Part shown: positions 18,638 through 30,950 of the stretch, in pieces
Layout of the letters: every line of letters starts with the position of its first letter
Numbering within the stretch: the stretch's first letter is position 1
DNA from: Macrostomum hystrix
Taxonomy: Eukaryota; Platyhelminthes; Macrostomidae
Direction: 5' to 3'
Assembly (NCBI GenBank): GCA_950097015.1
Contig: CATNEN010000029.1
Location: 62,001-126,000 of the forward strand
DNA: 64,000 nt
Translations under genes and position numbers: made by a program
Notes under the pieces: generated by a model
What the model saw: only the letters and a program-made list of their open reading frames with translations
What the model was told of the DNA's origin: nothing
The model's database searches: none

Positions 18638-21600
18638 CTACACCGAGGGTGCCACACCCAGGCAGACACCATGGCCGCTCTTGCCGCAGGTCATGGGTTC
18701 GCGCTCAATCCAGGTATCTGTGCGCGGACAGTAGACCTCGACAGAGGACACAAATTCGTAGCCGTCGTAGCCACCGAATACCCAAACGCAGTCGTCAACG
18801 GCGACAGCTGCTAGGGCGCTACGTGGTCGCAGCATAGGGGCGCAGGGCTGCCACTGGTTGGCCTCGGTGTCCAATCGTTCAACTGTGCGCAATTGTTGAC
18901 GCGAGTCGTAGCCGCCGATGGCGTAGATATACTTGCCAACGGCGACTACACCGGCGCCGCTGCGGGGTTGCGTCATGGCGGCGGCCGGCTCCCAACGATC
19001 GTCTTCCGGCCAGTAGCGCTCAACCGAGCTCAACCTTTGGCAGCCGTCGAAGCCGCCGACGGCGTACAGAAGACGATCGACGACTGCAACGCCAAGGCCG
19101 ATGCGAGCCTGGCGCATTGGGGCGATCGGTAGCCACTGGTCCGAGTCGGGATCATACCTGCGATGGAAAGGTTAATGAGCAGGGCGAGTTATTGGGGATT
19201 TGCGAGGGAATAGCTTCTCGTTAGGGATCTGGGATACTCGTTGTGGATCTGGGATACTCGTTGGGGATCTGGGATACTCGTTGGGAATCTGGAATACTCG
19301 TTGTGGATCTGGGATACTCGTTGGGAATCTGAGATACTCGTTGGGGATCTGGGATACTCGTTGTGGATCTGGGATACTCGTTGTGGATCTGGGATACTCG
19401 TTGGGAATCTGGGATACTCGTTGTGGATCTGGGATACTCGTTGGGAATCTGGGATACTCGTTGAGAATCTGGGATACTCGTTGGGAATCTGGGATACTCG
19501 TTGGGGATCTGGGATACTTTTGGGGATATGGGATCCTAACTGAGGATCTGGAATCTGTGGGGTTAGCTACTTTAGTGGGGATCTGGGGGGATAACAAGGA
19601 AGGGAAGGTTCACCTCTCGGCGCTGCAGTGGGACTGCGACTGGGAGGCACCGCCGACCGCGTAGATTTTGTCGTCGATAACGCCGACGGCGACGCGGTTG
19701 CGCGACACGGACATTGGGGCGCAGCGATGCCAGCGAGAAGAAGAAGCCGCAGCGCCGGAGCCGGAGCCGCTACCGCAGCCGGCAGACAGGGAGGAGGGAT
19801 CGAAGACTTCCAGACAGGCGGCGTCCGAGTTGCCGCTCTCGTGGTTATTTCGGCCCCCTATTAAATAGACGCATCCGCGTACAGACACAGCGGCCAGGCC
19901 GGATCTGGGATTAGCCAAATCCGGCAGCCGCTCCCAGCGCATTGTGTCCAAGCTGAGGCATTCGAAGGTGCGCAGTGAATAGCGATAATAACCGCCGGCT
20001 GCGTAGATGACGGAGTTCAGAGGCGACTGACGCCTATTTGGATCTACGCGGCGATGCGATAGCAGGCTGGCGTGCGCCGACGCCAGCAAATCGCGAGCTC
20101 GCGGCTGTTCGCGGAGCAGAGCGCAATTGCGCAATTGACGATCGATAAAGTCGGGCGATAGGGCGTGACAACGGACCAGTGCTAGCAGGTCTGGCAGCAG
20201 CGGCGACCTGCCCGCGAAGGATCAACAGAAACTAAGTTAATAGTCTTTTCTAAGAAACTTTTTATATATTTATTATTTCTAAAAACAGTTTCCGTTTTTG
20301 TCTAAGAAACTGTCTTATAAATTTTTTAAAGAAACAGTTCATGTCCTTTTTAGGAGATAATTAATGATTTATTAGAAGGGCTTAGTGATATTGATAGTTA
20401 TATTATACATAAGTAACATTTTAAAACCTCTTCTAAGAAATCATTGATGTCCTTATCCAAGAGACAATATATGATTCTTTCTATGAAACAATTAATTCTG
20501 ACTTTTTCAAAAAAAAACTGTTTGATTTGGGAGATCCAGGCTCAGTGATTCCAAGGTAAACGGAAATTCGCACGCAATTTTATTAGCTATTGAACAAACC
20601 TGGCAGCCCTGTTGTGGTGCACCCATCGCACTAAAGCGCTAAAAACGTCAGCCTCCGTGCGCACGTGCAGCCGGTCGCAGGCCAGAATGCGAGCCAGAGA
20701 TCTGTCGGACAGTTCCAGAAATTCTTCGTGCCCAGCCAGCTCGCAGAAGTGTCGCTCAATAAAACTGTCTGCTTCTCGAGCCAAATCAGTGGCGCCGTGG
20801 GTGACGGCAAACTGGTGAATGCCCAGACAGTTGGTCGGGTGCAGCTGGGCCAGCAGATACTGACAGCAGGCCCGGGTGACGCAGGCCAGCTGCAGCATGG
20901 TTGCCGCCGGTAGCAAGTCGCACACATTTGAAGGCGTCAGCCGGACTTCGCCGGTGTAGATGAAGCTTAGAAGCTGCCGGAGTACGGAAGCTTTGACGCC
21001 GTGGAGACGGACCTGGGATTTTGTAAGATTTTCCATTCATTCGAATTATCATGGTTGTTTTTTCAATGACTTGGATTTCCCTGAAAGCTCGAAGCGTCGA
21101 TAGGTTTTCCCAGTAGCTATCGAGATTTTCCAGAAACTTTGAAGCGTCCTTGACGTTTTTTCTAGTAGCTATCAGGAATTCCCCGAAGGCTCAAAGCTTT
21201 CCAGTAGCTATCGGGATCTGGATTTTCGCGAAGTTTCGAAGCGTCCTAGTGGTTTTCCAGTAGCTATCGGGAATTCCCGAAAGTTCGAAGCGTCCATGAC
21301 CCTGTCCAGTAGCTATCGGGAATTCCCTGAAGGCTCGAAGCGTCCTTGAGGCTTTCCAGTAGCTATCGGGAATTCCCGAAAGTTCGAAGCGTCCATGACC
21401 CTGTCCAGTAGCTATCGGGAATTCCCTGAAGGCTCGAAGCGTCCTTGAGGCTTTCCAGTAGCTATCGGGAATTCCCGAAAGTTCGAAGCGTCCTTGAGCC
21501 TTTCCAGTAGCTATCGGGAATTCCCTGAAGGCTCGAAGCGTCCTTGAGGCTTTCCAGTAGCTATCGGGAATTCCCTGAAGGCTCGAAGCGTCCTTGAGCC

Positions 21601-22279
21601 TTTCCAGTAGCTATCGGGAATTCCCGAAAACTTGAAGCGTCCTTGAGGTTTTAAGGATTACCCAAAAAGTTCGGTGCGTCCTTTGGAATTCGGCTTCAAG
21701 GACCAAGATTTCCATGAAAATTCAATGCGTTCAATTGCTTTTAATGAATAGGGATTTCTAGGAAAGTTTAGCATGTCTGTGTTTCTCGATAGCGGTTTTC
21801 TTTAATTTTAGTATCTCCTATGTCTTCTAGTGTCTGATCTTATCTTTAGAACGATCGGAGTTATCCAGAAATTTTGCAACGCAGTTAGTTAATTAAGTAG
21901 GTAAGGACATATACACAGCCGCTTTCAAGCTCAGAGTCGCAATCAATAACAGTACAGTCAGTCTCACCTCGGACATAGCAGCTTCGCGAAGACCGCCGGT
22001 GAACATGGCGCGAAAGTAGGGCGACGCCGAGGCCAGCACAATCTTGTGGCAGGGCAGGCGTTCTCCCTCCACTAGCAGTGCAACATCGCTCAGCTGGCCA
22101 GACTCGTACAGTGCGTGCATTGCCGCGAAAGTCTCAGCCAGGTGTTCCTTGTGCTGCTGGAAGATGGCGCCGCCACCACCACCGTGATTGGCTGCGGCTG
22201 CAGCAGCAGTATTGGCTGCTGTTAAATTAGGCACAGTAGAACCGCCAGCGATGGACTGTGGATAGTCCTCGCCATCCAT
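18638..22279 (-). CDS. KEAP1: KEAP1, BTB-BACK-Kelch adaptor for NRF2 ubiquitination
   Basis: Four exons on the minus strand: 22279-21968, 21012-20600, 20207-19614 and 19157-18638 (phases 0, 2, 2), giving 612 aa. KEAP1 dimerises through BTB, binds CUL3 and delivers CNC-bZIP factors such as NRF2 for ubiquitination. BTB covers ~45-160 (CHKIVLASASPYFRAMFTGGL), BACK ~165-285, and six Kelch blades ~305-612. Every human NRF2-contact residue I can recall aligns: Y315, S344, R361, N363, N368, R413, R481, S506, Y523, Q528, S553, Y570, F575 and S600, corresponding to Y334, S363, R380, N382, N387, R415, R483, S508, Y525, Q530, S555, Y572, F577 and S602. C255 and C270 match sensor cysteines C273 and C288. 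C151 is Asn133, with a Cys at 135. Poly-Ala/Gly (23-40) and a GSGSGSG insert (387-393) are low-complexity additions. Confidence 0.95.
19217..19525. repeat. Minisatellite, 20-bp unit, KEAP1 intron 3
   Basis: About 15 copies of GGGATACTCGTTGTGGATCT/GGGAATCT inside the intron 19158-19613. Frames on both strands stay open across it, but they cannot belong to KEAP1 because donor and acceptor exclude the array. Confidence 0.95.
21062..21660. repeat. Minisatellite, 50-bp unit, KEAP1 intron 1
   Basis: About 11 copies built from AGCTATCGGGAATTCCCTGA, AGGCTCGAAGCGTCCTTGAG and GCTTTCCAGT, within intron 21013-21967. The central copies alternate CCCTGAAGGCTC with CCCGAAAGTTC, so there is a ~100-bp higher-order period; the ends are degenerate. 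Confidence 0.95.
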
Positions 22280-22295
22280 TTTTGGCTATTTTTAG

Positions 22296-24316
22296 ATTTT
22301 AGTCTTCAAAAATGGAAGCTTGCTATGAAGCAAATAAGACTTTCTAAAAATTGGTTTAATAAAAATTGATCAGCAAACAATGGCAATTGTCTAATTATTA
22401 TGCAGTCTGAAACTGCCAATAAGTCAGTTCAATACTGTAGTTATAAATACCCTCAATTTATTTGAGCACTACACACAATGCCAAGCTAAAATCCAGACAC
22501 AAGTAAAGCTTTTGGTAGACAATGAAATATAAATAATTTTCCAGGAAACAAAATAGAAAAATCTAAAAAATATAAGTTTATGCAATAATAATTATAATAT
22601 TATTATTTTTATTATCATTATATAATTAGCCTTAAATAACTAAAATTTTGCTATACACAAAATACTAGAAAGACATTACTTAAGAAGAAATGCAAAAAAA
22701 TTAATTTATTTAGTAATACATATTTATTACAAATAAATAACACTTATTAAATAAAACATTTTAAAATTATATATAATTAATTTTTTTACATAGTAGAATA
22801 CACAAATTATCAAACTAATGTTTTTAGTTTAGTCAAATATAAGTACAATATTTATCCATTGTAAGTATGTATCCTGCCTAATATTAAAGGATAAAAAACA
22901 AAGGGCTACTGTGGAGGCTATATATATTGTTGGATAGTTAGATTGGATAGATAAGATGGATAACTATGAATAAAAATGTATACACTTCTTTTTTAATCAA
23001 GAAAGTAATTTTTTAATTGGCTCAACTAACTAATATTTAGGACTTTAGTTGTTTTTTCTCATTCTTATATAGCTACTATCGAGTATTGTTAAAGACAAAA
23101 TGCACCAGAAATTATACCTAGCCTATCCTATATCCTTTATATAGTCAAGTGGCATATGCCATATAGCTGCCACTATTTTGCATTGCTTAAAAAACAATTG
23201 TCTGTTTAGTCTATGGACAGAAGAGGCTACTGTACCCCCTAATTACTTGTAGTTACCAGTTTATTTGCTTAACTTAAGTAATGGGAGATTAAGAGTCCTC
23301 CTGAACAACATAAATTATCTCCTTTGGATAAAATTAGGGCCTATAACTACCAACAAAGATCATAAGTTGCTCACACAATATAGCTAAATTAGAAGTTTAA
23401 CTGACTATAAAATGCTATACTTTTTTAGCTCATAGTCATATTTTGCTATAAGTAAGTAAGTAAGTAAGTAACTAAGTAATAAAAATCCTGACTGTCAATT
23501 CTATCAGGTCAATTCTGTCAATAGTTGATCAATAATAGACTTTGTATATTAGACTTGCTAATAAGTAAAAATAGGCCTACTAGTCTACACAACCGTCACA
23601 ACACAACACACGTGATGGACATGGCCCCATTGCCTAAAAATCTAAATTTGGTCAAATACTATCTCTTTTCACAGCTACATTTCTAATTGAGTATGGAAAT
23701 GTCAGTTCTTTACTAAAAACTTTAGAGCTGAAAAATGAAAACTGAATACTCAATAAAGTAAAGGTAGATGGGGGAAGTAGCATAAGTCCAACTTGAGAAA
23801 CTAAAAACTAAATAATATGCATTATATTAGAGCTTACTGGTCTTGGGTTAGGTTAGAACCATGAAGTCAACTCTAAATTAAAAGAAATTATATTTAAACT
23901 ACCGCCCTTTTTTCGGATTTCAGTTACGCTCGTCAAACAATAATTTGATTATTAGAAAGTTGAGGTGTATATATTTTTATATAGCATAGGAACTAAACAA
24001 TGAATAACATAAAGAAGAGACGCAAGAATAACTTGAGATTTTCTTCCTTTTGTTGCTTTAATTAATATGGATTTCTATTTAGATAGCGCATCAAACGTAT
24101 AGCAACTAGCGGTCAAATGTAGATCTTAGGAAAATTAACAAATGTATATCATCGGAGAAGCTAGGACAACTAGTGGTCTACTTTAGTAGTCCTTGTGAAG
24201 AAGTAGGGAATAAAGCAGTCTTCTGACTTTAAAAAACCGAAGAGTTAAGTCAATTCTTTTTCATTCTGGGACCAAAACAGCTCCAATTAAATATGTACGG
24301 TCCCACTCAGTCTTGC
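22296..24316. other. AT-rich spacer between KEAP1 and eIF5A-like gene
   Basis: About 2 kb upstream of KEAP1 and downstream of the eIF5A-like gene. No gene, array or TE ORF recognised. A short AAGT microsatellite lies at about 23450-23475. No obvious TATA box near the KEAP1 start. Confidence 0.4.
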
Positions 24317-24963
24317 TTAGTTTCCACGATCTCGAGCTCTTCGCACGGCAACGACAGCTTCCTCGCCCATTGAAGCCATGACTGTGACTATTACGGCGCA
24401 ATCATCACCACTACTGGTGTACAGTCGAGTAGCCTCTAGCAGTTGCGACGCCTTGTCCTGAGACAGACGAACGCTGGTTGTGGAACCCGACTTCTCCTCG
24501 ACTAGAAGCTCCACTGCCGGCTCCGGGACTCGGTTCATGCCGTCATCGCTGTACTCAACAATGCGCACAAGTCGGCATTCTCGTTTCTCGACAAGCGGCA
24601 CTTGCACCACGTCGCTGCTGGTGTGCGCTGTCACACGCTTCTTTCCGGTGAAGGCGTCAATAGCTGTGAGATGAATCTTGCAGCTGCCGTGCTTGCCTAA
24701 AAGTAATTTGTTCAGACAGTCTTACAGCTTCCAATAGATACTGCTTCATCGCGACCAAGACAAATTTATAAATGTCTGCACTCACCAGTTTTGGAGTTGC
24801 TCATCTCAACAATCTTGCACGGCCTGCCGCCGATGAGCACATAGCCCTTCACGCGCAGCTCCGAGCAGCGCACGTTTTCATATTGAAGTCCATCAGCTGA
24901 GTCGGCGCTCGTTGTCGGCTTCATTTCAGAATGCACAGTCTTTGAACGCCGACTAGATGCCAT
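24317..24963 (-). CDS. eIF5A: Divergent eIF5A-like translation factor
   Basis: Two exons, 24963-24786 and 24696-24317 (phase 1), giving 185 aa against ~155 in most animals. eIF5A helps the ribosome through difficult peptide bonds and termination and needs hypusine on one lysine. The family core LRVKGYVLIGGRPCKIVEMS is followed by the hypusine loop NSKTGKHGSCKIH. K61 is the predicted hypusine site and the intron splits the Gly codon just before it. The near-invariant HA after KHG is SC here, and the C-terminal OB-fold (MTAHTSSDVVQVPLVEKREC... to VASMGEEAVVAVRRARD) is strongly diverged. The N-terminus carries ~25 extra residues. An AG lies three bases upstream of the ATG, fitting trans-splicing. 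Canonical gene or derived paralogue is undecided. Confidence 0.88.
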
Positions 24964-25678
24964 TGGCTGATTCCGCGCATGAAAATGTTGGTAAAGGGAT
25001 GAAAGAAAAGCCCAGGAGGAAATGGGTTGATTAAAAGCAGTATATAGGAAAACCCGCGAATATATATAACATTACTTGGCCTGTGTGTTGCGCTTACATG
25101 TTGCAATTTTTAACATAAAAATAAATAAGGTAGAGCGTTTACTGTCTTATCTACTTTAATTAGAATTTATAGTGTTTTATATTCCAAACAAACGCTGTAA
25201 TGTACGCCCGTACTTAAGCGCTTGAAATATACTGCTGCATCTCTGCATGCGTAGCTTTTGTCTGAATCTATTTTTAGAAACAATTCTTGGGAGATTTCTG
25301 TCATTATGTTATATTTCACCATAGCCTGAAATGCATTCACTAAGGTATGCCATCCATTAGGCCTTCAAATGTCTTGAATACATGTCCATTAATCACTAAG
25401 TACGCATAGTGCTTTACAGACTGCAACATCAAATTCTACTCTAATATCATAGAATGCGACCCGGGTTCTAACTGATAAATATTGAATTGTGCAGCTTGTT
25501 AAGAAATCATGAATACACAGTTTAGACAGATCCTATATGGGTTGGTTAGTTCGGAATCAATGTCGGCGCTCTTCTACAGTATACGAGATAGAATTATAGA
25601 GTAGCCTAGCCTAGAGAGAAAGTAACCAAGTTAAACAGAATTTTTAACTGTCAGAAAACTTACACTTTTTACATAGAA
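24964..25678. other. Spacer upstream of the eIF5A-like gene
   Basis: Unique, AT-rich. It presumably contains the eIF5A-like promoter, but no clear TATA or motif cluster was found. No other gene recognised. Confidence 0.35.
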
Positions 25679-27090
25679 TCTCTGTTAGACAGAACTATCT
25701 CCTGTTAGACAGAACTATCTCCTGTTAGACAGAACTATCTCCTGTTAAACAGAACTGTCTCCTGTTAGACAGAACTATCTCCTGTTAGACAGAACTATAT
25801 TCTGTTAGACAGAACTATCTCCTGTTAGACAGAACTATCTCCTGTTAGACAGAACTGTCTCCTGTTAGACAGAACTATCTCCTGTTAGACAGAACTATCT
25901 CCTGTTAGACAGAACTGTCTCCTGTTAGACAGAACTATATTCTGTTAGACAGAACTATATTCTGTTAGACAGAACTATATTCTGTTAGACAGAACTATCT
26001 CCTGTTAGACAGAACTATCTCCTGTTAGACAGAACTGTCTCCTGTTAGACAGAACTATATTCTGTTAGACAGAACTATATTCTGTTAGACAGAACTATAT
26101 TCTGTTAGACAGAACTATCTCCTGTTAGACAGAACTATCTCCTGTTAGACAGAACTATCTCCTGTTAGACAGAACTATCTCCTGTTAGACAGAACTATCT
26201 CCTGTTAGACAGAACTATCTCCTGTTAGACAGAACTATCTCCTATTAGACAGAACTATATTCTGTTAGACAGAACTATCTCCTGTTAGACAGAACTGTCT
26301 CCTGTTAGACAGAACTATATTCTGTTAGACAGAACTATATTCTGTTAGACAGAACTATCTCCTGTTAGACAGAACTATCTCCTGTTAGACAGAACTATCT
26401 CCTGTTAGACAGAACTATCTCCTGTTAGACAGAACTATCTCCTATTAGACAGAACTATATTCTGTTAGACAGAACTATATTCTGTTAGACAGAACTATCT
26501 CCTGTTAGACAGAACTATATTCTGTTAGACAGAACTATCTCCTGTTAGACAGAACTATCTCCTGTTAGACAGAACTGTCTCCTGTTAGACAGAACTATAT
26601 TCTGTTAGACAGAACTATATTCTGTTAGACAGAACTATCTCCTGTTAGACAGAACTATCTCCTGTTAGACAGAACTATATTCTGTTAGACAGAACTATCT
26701 CCTGTTAGACAGAACTATCTCCTGTTAGACAGAACTATATTCTGTTAGACAGAACTATCTCCTGTTAGACAGAACTATCTCCTGTTAGACAGAACTATCT
26801 CCTGTTAGACAGAACTATCTCCTGTTAGACAGAACTATCTCCTGTTAGACAGAACTATATTCTGTTAGACAGAACTATATTCTGTTAGACAGAACTATAT
26901 TCTGTTAGACAGAACTATCTCCTGTTAGACAGAACTATATTCTGTTAGACAGAACTATCTCCTGTTAGACAGAACTATCTCCTGTTAGACAGAACTATCT
27001 CCTGTTAGACAGAACTATCTCCTGTTAGACAGAACTATCTCCTGTTAGACAGAACTATATTCTGTTAGACAGAACTATCTCCTGTTAGTC
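25679..27090. repeat. Minisatellite, 20-bp unit (about 70 copies)
   Basis: Very uniform 1.4-kb array of CTGTTAGACAGAACTATCTC. Almost all variation is in the last six bases: CTATCTC, CTATATT or CTGTCTC. Period 20 contains stops, so no long ORF results. Confidence 0.97.
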
Positions 27091-27559
27091 TCCGTTTCGC
27101 GGCATACATGGTAGTAAGTAGTAACTGGTACTATGTTTTGTTCAGTCAGTGTTCATTTACAGGTAAGAATAAAGATAACAACAATTGAGCATGGATTTAA
27201 TTTCTCAAAAATATAAAATAACGATATAGTTATAACTATAGTTGATATATTTGTGGCTGCTACTAGGGTTTTCTTTTTTCGTTCTCCATTTTCGCTTCGC
27301 TCTCACGATCTTACTAAACAGAATCTACACAGCAGTCTAGGGAATGATCCTTTTCCAATTCAAAGCGTGAGAACAAAAATCTCGTTGTGTGGCTTACTCT
27401 GCTCAACTAATTATTAAGTACAAAATATAGCGTGTTAAATACGGCATTTTTGGCCAGTTTGGCAAAAATATCTGTTTTCTATTTTGTCTGCCAAAATTTT
27501 GGAAACACGGCTTTCTTGTTTTACAGCTGCAAAAGTACTCATAAAAACTACATATGCAC
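27091..27559. other. Spacer, no gene recognised
   Basis: Unique AT-rich sequence between two arrays; the plus frame from 27432 is open but shows no family feature and runs into repeat. Confidence 0.35.
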
Positions 27560-27800
27560 TAGTAGTATCTCTCCCATACCTAGTCTCCCCAGTGTCTCAT
27601 CTCACCCATGTCTTATCTCTCTTCTATCTCATCTCTCCCCTTGTCTCATCTCACCCTTGTCTCATCTCTCCTTTGTCTCATCTCTCCCCTACCTCATCTC
27701 TCCTATGTCTCCTGACTCCCCTATCTTCCCTATCTCGTCTCTCCCCTATCTCATCTCTCCTATGTCTCATGTCTCATGTCTCATGTCTCCCCTATCTCAT
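27560..27800. repeat. Array of CTCATCTCTCC-type repeats (left arm)
   Basis: Irregular 12-22-bp units such as CCCCTATCTCATCTCTCC. The reverse complement matches the array at 28560-29690, so the two form a large inverted pair about 0.76 kb apart. Confidence 0.9.
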
Positions 27801-28051
27801 CCCTCCTCCCGGTTGAATCTCGCTACCAAATTTTGGGTTCTCTCTTTGGCTCACAATTAGAACCCAATCAGAAAAAAATGATGCTCGACTACAGAAAGAG
27901 AACAGAGAAGGCCAAGAAAATAGAAAAGGAGATAAATTGTCGATTGGAGCCATCAAGCAGATTGATTTACCTACCTATTGAGCGAAAAAATCTGGAAGTC
28001 AGAGCTTACATTTTTTCCTTAGAACTTTATAATCAATGAGTAAAGTAGAAG

Positions 28052-28107
<56 letters not shown>

Positions 28108-28559
28108 TGCAACCCAATGCCCATACTGTCATTGTCTGTCATCTCAGCTGCGCTGAATTATTAACCCAACTGAACATTGTAATTTAGAGCACAGATGATG
28201 GTCTGAGCTATCCTGAGAGTCACGATACACTGATAAGGATTTCAGCTTCGATTATACTCGAAACAATTGCATGTAGCAAATTAGTGACAATTCCTTCTTA
28301 CATTCCTGCAATGCGATGTATATATTACCTGCCTTGTAATTCAGAATAGCCTATTCTGCCTCATTTTCTGAATAATAATTATAAACAATATAATAATATA
28401 TGCCAAACTAAAAACACGCGAACAAAAGAATGCTACATGATTTTAGAATCTGTGGGAAGTAGCCAGGCAACAGTTTCTAATGAAAGCAGTGTCATGCAAC
28501 AAAAACATGTAATCAGCTTACAAATTAGTGCTATGAAGAAGATGCAAGACGGGATGGAG
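27801..28559. other. Segment between inverted arrays
   Basis: Mostly unique sequence. A plus frame to 28039 reads a Lys-rich stretch (RKRTEKAKKIEKEI...) with no recognised domain. Contains the ACAG microsatellite listed separately. Confidence 0.35.
28052..28107. repeat. (ACAG)n microsatellite
   Basis: About 14 uninterrupted copies of AGAC, between the two inverted arrays. Confidence 0.97.
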
Positions 28560-29690
28560 ACACGGGAGAAATGAGATATTAGAGAGATGAGACAAAGAAG
28601 AGATGGGGTAGTGGAGAGATGAGACACGGGAGAGATGAGATATTAGAGAGATGAGACACAGGAAAGATGAGACGATGAGACACAGGAGAGATGAGACACA
28701 GGAAAGATGAGACGATGAGACACAGGAGAGATGAGACACAGGAGAGATGAGACACAGGAGAGATGAGACACAGGAGAGATGAGACACAGGAGAGATGAGA
28801 CACAGGAGAGATGAGACACAGGAGAGATGAGACACAGGAGAGATGAGACACAGGAGAGATGAGACACAGGGGAGATGAGACACAGGAGAGATGAGACACA
28901 GGAGAGATGAGACACAGGAGAGATGAGACACAGGAGAGATGAGACACAGGAGAGATGAGACACAGGGGAGATGAGACACAGGGGAGATGAGACACAGGAG
29001 AGATGAGACACAGGGGAGATGAGACACAGGAGAGAAGAGACACAGGGGAGATGAGACACAGGAGAGATGAGACACAGGGGAGATGAGACACAGGAGAGAT
29101 GAGACACAGGAGAGATGAGACACAGGAGAGATGAGACACAGGGGAGATGAGACACAGGAGAGATGAGACACAGGAAAGATGAGACGATGAGACACAGGAG
29201 AGATGAGACACAGGAAAGATGAGACGATGAGACACAGGAGAGATGAGACACAGGAAAGATGAGACGATGAGACACAGGAGAGATGAGACACAGGAAAGAT
29301 GAGACGATGAGACACAGGAGAGATGAGACACAGGAGAGATGAGACGATGAGACACAGGAAAGATGAGACGATGAGACACAGGAGAGATGAGACACAGGAA
29401 AGATGAGATATTGGAGAGACAAGATAGTGGGGAGATAGATACTGGAGGAATAGGACACGGGAGAGATAATATAGTGAAGAGATGAGATATTGGAAAGATA
29501 AGACACGGGAGAAATGAGACATGGGTGAGATGAGATACAGGTGAGATAAGACGCGCGAGAGATGAGAGACGGGTGAGATGAGACACGGGAGAGATGAGAT
29601 ATTGGAGAGATGAGACACGGGAGAGATGATATAGTGGAGAGATGAGATAGTAGAGATGTGAGATATTGGAGAGATGAGACACGGGAAATT
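28560..29690. repeat. Array of GGAGAGATGAGACACA-type repeats (right arm)
   Basis: About 1.1 kb of GGAGAGATGAGACACA-like units, with a recurring GGAAAGATGAGACGATGAGAC variant near both ends. The three minus-strand frames are open for up to 410 codons (HLSCVSSLLCLISPVS repeats), a result of repeat composition. Confidence 0.95.
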
Positions 29691-30189
29691 CCAAAATGTT
29701 AGTGTCTTTTTAGCCGATCGGAACTGTTTCGTTTTTCTAACCCGTCTCAAACTTGTAGGCGTATTGCTTGTACCACTTGCACAAAATTGGTTTATAATGC
29801 ATCAGAGGTGCGCTACAGTCACAGCGACAGAGAATCATTCGGGCTGCAGGATTGTGTTTGATTTACCGGCTAGATAAGCCAGGCTGAAGTGCCAGGGTCG
29901 GTGCTTTTGTCTAGCCGTAAGTTAACAATATATGAATATAATTTTGCCACGCAGCCTTGGGGGAAGCAGGTGGACTGGTTTTTGTTTGCTCACGTGCGTG
30001 TCAAAACTAGGAAATCAAAAAAATGTATCAACAATGTTTTACACTATTGCGAATGTGGCATACGGTTTTGGCAGTTTATTGCTTGTTAACAAAAAATTCT
30101 TCCATATTTGGTCTAAGTCGGTCTAAGTCTTAAATCTGACTGTAAAATACAACTTTTGAGCAAATAATTGCAAGCTGAACAAGACTCTC
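29691..30189. other. Spacer, no gene recognised
   Basis: Unique sequence between arrays. Short plus frames lack any recognisable domain. Confidence 0.3.
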
Positions 30190-30950
30190 CAACTCGGTGA
30201 ATCGTTAGAAAATTTAGAATCGTTAATTAAAAAATCCTGACAATACTTGAAAAATAAATTAACTGGTAGAATCTTAGACTCGAAGAATAGATTAACTTTT
30301 AAGAATCGGTAACTTTTGAGAATCGTTAACTTTTGAGAATCGGTAACTTTTGAGAATCGTTAACTTTTAAGAATCGTTAACTTTAAAGAACCGTTAACTT
30401 TTGAAAATCGTTAACTTTTAAGAATCATTAAACTTGAAGAGTCTCATTAATTTTTGAGAATCGTTAACTTTTGAGAATCTTTTACTTTTCGGAATCTTTA
30501 ACTTTTAAGAATCGTTAACTTTTGAAAATCGTTAACTTTTGAGAATCGTCAAACATTGAGAAACGTTATACTTTGAGAATTGTTAACTTCTGAGAATCGT
30601 TTAACTTTAAGAATCGTTAACTTTAAAAAATCGTTAACTTTTAAGAATCGTTAACTTTTGAGAATCGTTAACTTTTGAGAATCGTTAACTTTTGAGAATC
30701 GTTAACTTTTAAGAATCGTTAACTTTAAAGAACCGTTAACTTTTGAAAATCGTTAACTTTTAAGAATAATTAAACTTGAAGAGTCTCATTAATTTTTAAG
30801 AATCGTTAAACTTTGAAAATCGTTTACTTTTGAAAATCGTTAACTTTTGAGAATCATTAAACTTTAAAAAATCGTTAACTTTTAAGAATCGTTAGCTTAT
30901 GAGAATTTTTACCCTGAACAATCGTTAACTTAAAAAATCGTAATATTGAT
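30190..30950. repeat. Minisatellite, 17-bp unit, degenerate
   Basis: About 43 copies of GAATCGTTAACTTTTGA with many substitutions. A block with GAACCGTTAACTTTTGAAAA followed by a GAGTCTCATTAA variant occurs twice (~30386 and ~30730), showing segmental amplification. The embedded GTTAAC is the invariant core. Confidence 0.95.

Noticed and set aside
25679..27090. CRISPR-like regular array
   Set aside because: Units are contiguous with no unique spacers, and the DNA is animal nuclear.
28518..29750. Minus-strand 410-codon ORF of ISPVSHLSCVSSLL repeats resembling membrane segments
   Set aside because: Low-complexity translation of the GGAGAGATGAGACACA array, open in three frames.
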